36,224 bases of DNA, taken from an uncultured Bacteroidales bacterium. GTDB taxonomy: Bacteria > Bacteroidota > Bacteroidia > Bacteroidales > Paludibacteraceae. Both the position numbers and the translations under genes were made by a program. The stretch is taken from the NCBI GenBank assembly GCA_903911085.1, contig CAIWCC010000191.1, forward strand, positions 1-36,224. The letters run 5' to 3'. Of this stretch, positions 32,228 through 36,224 are shown one piece after another (position 1 is the stretch's first letter; the number at the start of each line of letters is the position of its first letter). The notes below the pieces were generated by a model. The model did not search any database. It was not told the DNA's origin and saw only the letters and a list, made by a program, of their open reading frames with translations.

Positions 32228-33268
32228 ATGGATATCGCAAAACGATTTGAAAACAATCCCCTCATTCGACCTCAGAATTTGAAACCATGTATTGATGGAA
32301 TGGAGATTACCTGCCTGCTCAATCCAGGAGTTTTCAGAATGAATGGAAAAATATGGCTATTGCTCCGTGTAGCCGAACGCCCTACGCAAATAGATGGCAA
32401 AATAAGTTTTCCTATTAATAACAATGGCAAAATAGAAGTACTGTGTTTTGAAAAAAACGACCCACAACTAGATGCTACCGACCCACGGGTTATAAAATTT
32501 AAAGGGCAGGATTATCTCACCACTATGTCGTATTTACGATTGGTATGTAGCGACGATGGAATAAACTTTTACGAAGACCCTGCTTATCCACCCATATATG
32601 GAGAAGGAGAATTGGAAGCTTTCGGCATTGAAGATTGCCGTGTGGCAACAATGGGAGATGGGTTTCACCTAACATTTACTGAGGTGTCATCGGTGGCAGT
32701 TGGTGTTGGACTAATTTCTACAACTAATTTTCAGCAATTCGACCGAAAAGGAATGATTTTCCCTCCTCACAATAAAGATTGTGCTTTGTTTGAAGAAAAG
32801 ATTAATGGTAAGTATTATGCACTTCATCGCCCAAGTAGTCCTGAGTTGGGTGGGAATTATATATGGCTGGCCGAATCGCCTGACCGACTTCATTGGGGAA
32901 ATCATAAATGTATTGCTACCACACGCACTGATAGCTGGGATTCGGCAAGAGTGGGAGCAGGGGCAGCACCAATTAAAACTGCCGAAGGTTGGCTAGAGAT
33001 TTACCATGGTGCCAATAAAGAACACCGTTATTGCTTGGGTGCATTGTTACTAGATTTGAATGATCCAAGTAAAGTACTAGCTAGAAGTATTGAACCAGTA
33101 ATGGAACCTATTGCCGAATATGAAAAAACAGGATTTTTTGGAAATGTAGTATTTACTAACGGTCATTATGTGGAAGGCGATACGGTATATGTGTATTATG
33201 GAGCAAGCGATGAGGTTATTTGTGGGGCGCAATTTTCGATAACTGAAATTCTAAAAACTTTAAAATAA
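32228..33268 (+). CDS. GH130 beta-mannoside phosphorylase or mannosidase
   Basis: 346 residues, normal GH130 length. The five-bladed propeller is marked by PGVFRMNGKIWLLLRV (33-48), the catalytic ATDPRVIKF with Asp85, FGIEDCRVATMG (near 136-147), and PHNKDCALFEEKINGKYYAL near 179-198. A late WDSARVGAGAAP loop contacts sugar in relatives. GH130 enzymes phosphorolyse or hydrolyse beta-mannosides, often short N-glycan or mannan products. Lack of a signal peptide places it in the cytoplasm. The MFS gene 6 nt downstream would import the disaccharide. I cannot tell phosphorylase from mannosidase by eye. Confidence 0.9.
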   Translation: MDIAKRFENNPLIRPQNLKPCIDGMEITCLLNPGVFRMNGKIWLLLRVAERPTQIDGKISFPINNNGKIEVLCFEKNDPQLDATDPRVIKFKGQDYLTTMSYLRLVCSDDGINFYEDPAYPPIYGEGELEAFGIEDCRVATMGDGFHLTFTEVSSVAVGVGLISTTNFQQFDRKGMIFPPHNKDCALFEEKINGKYYALHRPSSPELGGNYIWLAESPDRLHWGNHKCIATTRTDSWDSARVGAGAAPIKTAEGWLEIYHGANKEHRYCLGALLLDLNDPSKVLARSIEPVMEPIAEYEKTGFFGNVVFTNGHYVEGDTVYVYYGASDEVICGAQFSITEILKTLK

Positions 33269-33274
33269 TAGCTC

Positions 33275-34585
33275 ATGTTTAAAAAATTGAAAGGAGAATA
33301 CTTATTCTTCAAGCAGCAGACTTTAAATATCCGCACCTTATTGCTCACCAATATGTTGTATGCTATGATATTGCCAATAATCGAAATTTTTGTGGGCGCT
33401 TATATTATGCGAAATACGGGCAGTTCTACTTTTGTAGTAATATATCAACTTTGTATGTACATTGGGGTGGTAACTACATCGGTTTTGAATGGTGTTTTGC
33501 TACAACGATTTAAAGTAGGCATGCTTTATGGTTTTGGTATTTTGCTGACTGCCATTTCGTTGATGGTAATGATGTTTGTTCAATCATTGGGAATTGTAGA
33601 ACTTGGTATTGCAGGCTTTGCATTAGGTGCATCCACTGGATTTTTCTGGACTAATAGGTATTTATTGACTTTGAACTCAACAAATGATGAAAACCGAAAT
33701 TACTTTTTTGGGATAGAGTCCTTCTTTTTCTCAACTTGGAGTATCATCATCCCTTTGGCAGTAGGAGTTTTACTTGGAAGTATAGATGGTAAAGTTATTT
33801 TTGGTCAAACAGTTGATGTAAACTCTGGTTACCAGATTGTTACAGTCATTGTTTTTGCCATTGCTTTAGCTGCTTGTGTGGTTTTATCGAAAGGTAAATT
33901 TGAAAACCCGGTTCAAAAAGAATTCTTCTATGTGAAATTTCATTCTATTTGGAATAAAATGTTGGCATTAGCCAGCTTAAAAGGAATGGTGCAAGGATTT
34001 TTAGTTACTGCCCCTGCTATTTTGGTTATGAAACTGGTTGGAAATGAAGGTTCTCTGGGTTTAATTCAGGGTTTTGGCGGCGCTGCTACAGCCATTTTGG
34101 TGTATGTACTTGGCCGAATAGCAAAACCAAAACATCGTATGGTAATTTTTGGATTTGGATTGGTTGTTTTCTTTATTGGTACATTAATGAATGGTATTTT
34201 GTTTTCGGCATTTGGCGTAATTGTGTTCGTGCTTTGCAAAGTGTTGTTTCAGCCAATTCACGATTTGGCATATTATCCAACCATGATGAAAGCTATTGAT
34301 GTGGTATCAAAAATTGAGAAACGAAACGAATATGCTTATATTTTGAGTCATGAAATTGGAATGTTTGTTGGCAGGGCCTTTGGTATGCTTATGTTTATTG
34401 CCTTAGCCTATTTTGGATCAGAGATTTTTGCTTTAAAATATGCATTGATTTTTGTGGGCGGATTACAATTATTATCTTTGCCATTGGCCAAAAATATTGT
34501 GTATTTGTCGGGCAATTTTGAAGCAGAAAAAGTATGTGTCACTGACATTAATACTCAACCAGACTTTAGTCTTTTGCCAGAATGA
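33275..34585 (+). CDS. MFS transporter, probably for mannosides
   Basis: 436 residues with about 12 hydrophobic segments starting near residue 20 (TLLLTNMLYAMILPIIEIF). It has the usual two six-helix halves with a cytoplasmic stretch near 205-235 (GKFENPVQKEFFYVKFH). No signal peptide, inner membrane. It follows the GH130 gene by 6 nt, and GH130-MFS pairs are a known Bacteroidota arrangement for importing short beta-mannosides. Substrate is inferred from this neighbour only. Confidence 0.85.
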   Translation: MFKKLKGEYLFFKQQTLNIRTLLLTNMLYAMILPIIEIFVGAYIMRNTGSSTFVVIYQLCMYIGVVTTSVLNGVLLQRFKVGMLYGFGILLTAISLMVMMFVQSLGIVELGIAGFALGASTGFFWTNRYLLTLNSTNDENRNYFFGIESFFFSTWSIIIPLAVGVLLGSIDGKVIFGQTVDVNSGYQIVTVIVFAIALAACVVLSKGKFENPVQKEFFYVKFHSIWNKMLALASLKGMVQGFLVTAPAILVMKLVGNEGSLGLIQGFGGAATAILVYVLGRIAKPKHRMVIFGFGLVVFFIGTLMNGILFSAFGVIVFVLCKVLFQPIHDLAYYPTMMKAIDVVSKIEKRNEYAYILSHEIGMFVGRAFGMLMFIALAYFGSEIFALKYALIFVGGLQLLSLPLAKNIVYLSGNFEAEKVCVTDINTQPDFSLLPE

Positions 34586-34640
34586 TAAGTAAGTATTTTT
34601 ATAATTTAATTCTAAAGAAATCAACAAAATAGATTATGCA

Positions 34641-36092
34641 ATGAAAAATAAAATTAGCATATTATTTATATTATTGTTTGCAATGACAATAACAATATTT
34701 GGGCAAAACTCAACAATAAAAGGTGTTGTTCGCGATAGCAAAACCAACGAACCACTCATTGGGGTAACAGTATTGGTACAAGGCGAAAAGGTAGGAACTA
34801 TAACTAATGTCAATGGAGAATACTCTATCTCTTTATCGCAAAAAAATGCAAGTATCGTTTTTTCATATATTGGTTATGTGCGGGTAATTACAAAAGCGGG
34901 AAATAGCCCAATTATGAACATACAAATGTCGGAAGACAATAAGTCGTTGAATGAAGTGGTGGTGGTAGGTTACGGCACTCAGAAAAAAGCAACAATTACA
35001 GGTTCGGTCGATAACATCAATTCCGACAAACTGAACATGAGTTTTAGTTCAAATTTGCAAAACCAATTGACGGGGAAACTTGCTGGTGTGCGTGTAATTC
35101 AAAAAACGGGTGAACCAGGTAAATTTAATTCTGAAATAAACATAAGAGGATTGGGAGCACCACTCATTATAATCGACGGTGTAGCCTCTACCATGGATAT
35201 GTTCAACCGTCTGGCACCTTCCGAAATTGATAATGTATCGGTACTAAAAGATGCTTCGGCCGCCGTTTATGGTATGAAAGCAGGTAACGGAGTGTTACTA
35301 ATTACAACTCGCAAAGGTGGTTCGAAAGATGGTAAACCACAAATTGATTACCAAGGAAATCTGGGTTTTTCGAGTATGGTAAACCTCAATGCACCAATGA
35401 ATGCTTACGATTTTGCTATTATGCAAAACGAGATTCGCCAATATAAACTCGACCCATTAGCACCTTTGTACGATGCAGCTAAATTGGAACAAATAAAAAA
35501 TACTCCTGGTCTGAATGTGTACGATGCTGTAATGCGCGCCTCAAATCCAATTGAGAACCACACAGTAAGCGTTTCGGGCAATGTGGGTGAAAAATATCCA
35601 GTTAAATACTTTTTGTTTGGTAATTATTTGAAAGAATATGGTTTGTTGCGTTCGGGCGATTTGTCGTACAAACGATACAATATCCGCTCTAATGTATCCG
35701 CAGAATTGGGAAATGGTTTAAGTGTGGATGTAAATCTGGCTTATGTTACTGACAATAAAGAAGAACCATACAATGATGTAAATCAACTTTGGAAAAGTAT
35801 TTGGGGAGTAAAACCGGTTGACGACGAAGGAAATGTACTTGCCAGTTTATATGCCAACAATGATGGACAACATTACCTGAAAATTGGTCAAACAGGATAC
35901 AATCCGCTGCCATATTCGCAATCGGAAGATGTGGGATATATGCAAAATTCAACCAGTAACTTTCGCGGACAAATGGCTTTGAACTGGGATATTCCTTTCA
36001 TCAAAGGTTTGAAAGCAAAGTATTTGTATACTTACGAACGAAATGACTATAATTACAAAGATTTTAGGAAAGGAATCACTTTTTTGGTATAG
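34641..36092 (+). pseudogene. SusC-like TonB-dependent receptor, cut at 483 aa
   Basis: It starts normally: signal peptide ending IFGQ, a carboxypeptidase-regulatory-like domain (TIKGVVRDSKTNEPLIGVTV, residues 25-105), a TonB-box-like LNEVVVVGYGTQKK near 112-125, and the plug domain (INIRGLGAPLIIIDGV; VLKDASAAVYG). The first barrel strands follow. SusC receptors are about 1000 residues, but this one stops at TAG 36090-36092, right where a GCGCT-TAG-AGCGC hairpin begins. The remaining barrel is not readable in any frame before the window end. It looks disrupted by inserted sequence. No SusD gene is in view. Confidence 0.8.
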
Positions 36093-36224
36093 GCGCTTAG
36101 AGCGCTGTTGTTATTTTGTTTTTAATCAATCTCTTAGGTTCACTTAGAACCATCCTTTTTATGAGTAAATCGAAGATTGACCCCATCATTGCACGTCTAT
36201 TATATCGAAAATGATACTCATCAA
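36093..36224. repeat. REP-like hairpins at the break in the SusC gene
   Basis: GCGCT-TAG-AGCGC (36093-36105) has the same 5-3-5 geometry as the units at the left edge, and a TGTTGTTATTTTGTTTTTA tail like theirs. A second dyad GGTTC-ACTTA-GAACC lies at 36137-36151. The last 60 nt hold a 17-codon frame (MSKSKIDPIIARLLYRK) that may be the edge of an inserted element. The window ends before this can be resolved. Confidence 0.45.

Overview
The window reads as a chromosomal, accessory-rich segment of a Bacteroidota genome, most likely Bacteroidales. The evidence is low GC, A-rich translation leaders with little Shine-Dalgarno sequence, promoters with the TAnnTTTG -7 box, a hybrid two-component regulator, a SusC-type receptor and a GH130 mannoside enzyme. 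No rRNA or tRNA gene was seen.

Region 1 (1-5300) is repeat-rich and decayed. It opens with short hairpin (REP-like) units, followed by a promoter leading into a run of hairpins that ends in a terminator (a candidate non-coding RNA). Next come a helical protein of unknown function, a 323-bp foldback palindrome and ten units of a 41-bp tandem array. Two type II toxin-antitoxin modules follow. Both antitoxins are intact, but one toxin has an in-frame stop and the other is cut after about 29 codons.

Region 2 (5300-20200) is an island of small operons. It holds a DnaB-like ATPase without a usable Walker A, a four-gene operon with two DUF262 (GmrS-like) proteins and a very acidic protein, and a SprT-like metalloprotease next to an AAA+ ATPase. 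It also holds a receiver-like cyclic-phosphate protein, two secreted proteins, a second AAA ATPase, a half-TM2 membrane peptide, a UDG-like protein and a calcineurin-like phosphoesterase. Most transcription units end in strong intrinsic terminators. Five promoters spread from 4.4 to 21.8 kb share a TTTGGCA element exactly 14 nt upstream of a TAYCTTTG box; one of them drives a WYL-domain regulator. I read these as a candidate co-regulated set.

Region 3 (20200-27950) is more ordinary: an ATPase with DUF4143, the WYL regulator, a DUF2007-Usp-Usp protein, a second foldback palindrome, a LutA/LldE-type cysteine-rich protein, a secreted endonuclease/exonuclease/phosphatase-fold protein and an ATPase with DUF234.

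Region 4 (27980-36224) is the start of a mannoside-type polysaccharide utilisation locus. A divergent hybrid two-component regulator faces a GH130 enzyme, an MFS transporter and a SusC-like receptor. The receptor stops at 483 residues, directly against a REP-like hairpin, so it appears broken.
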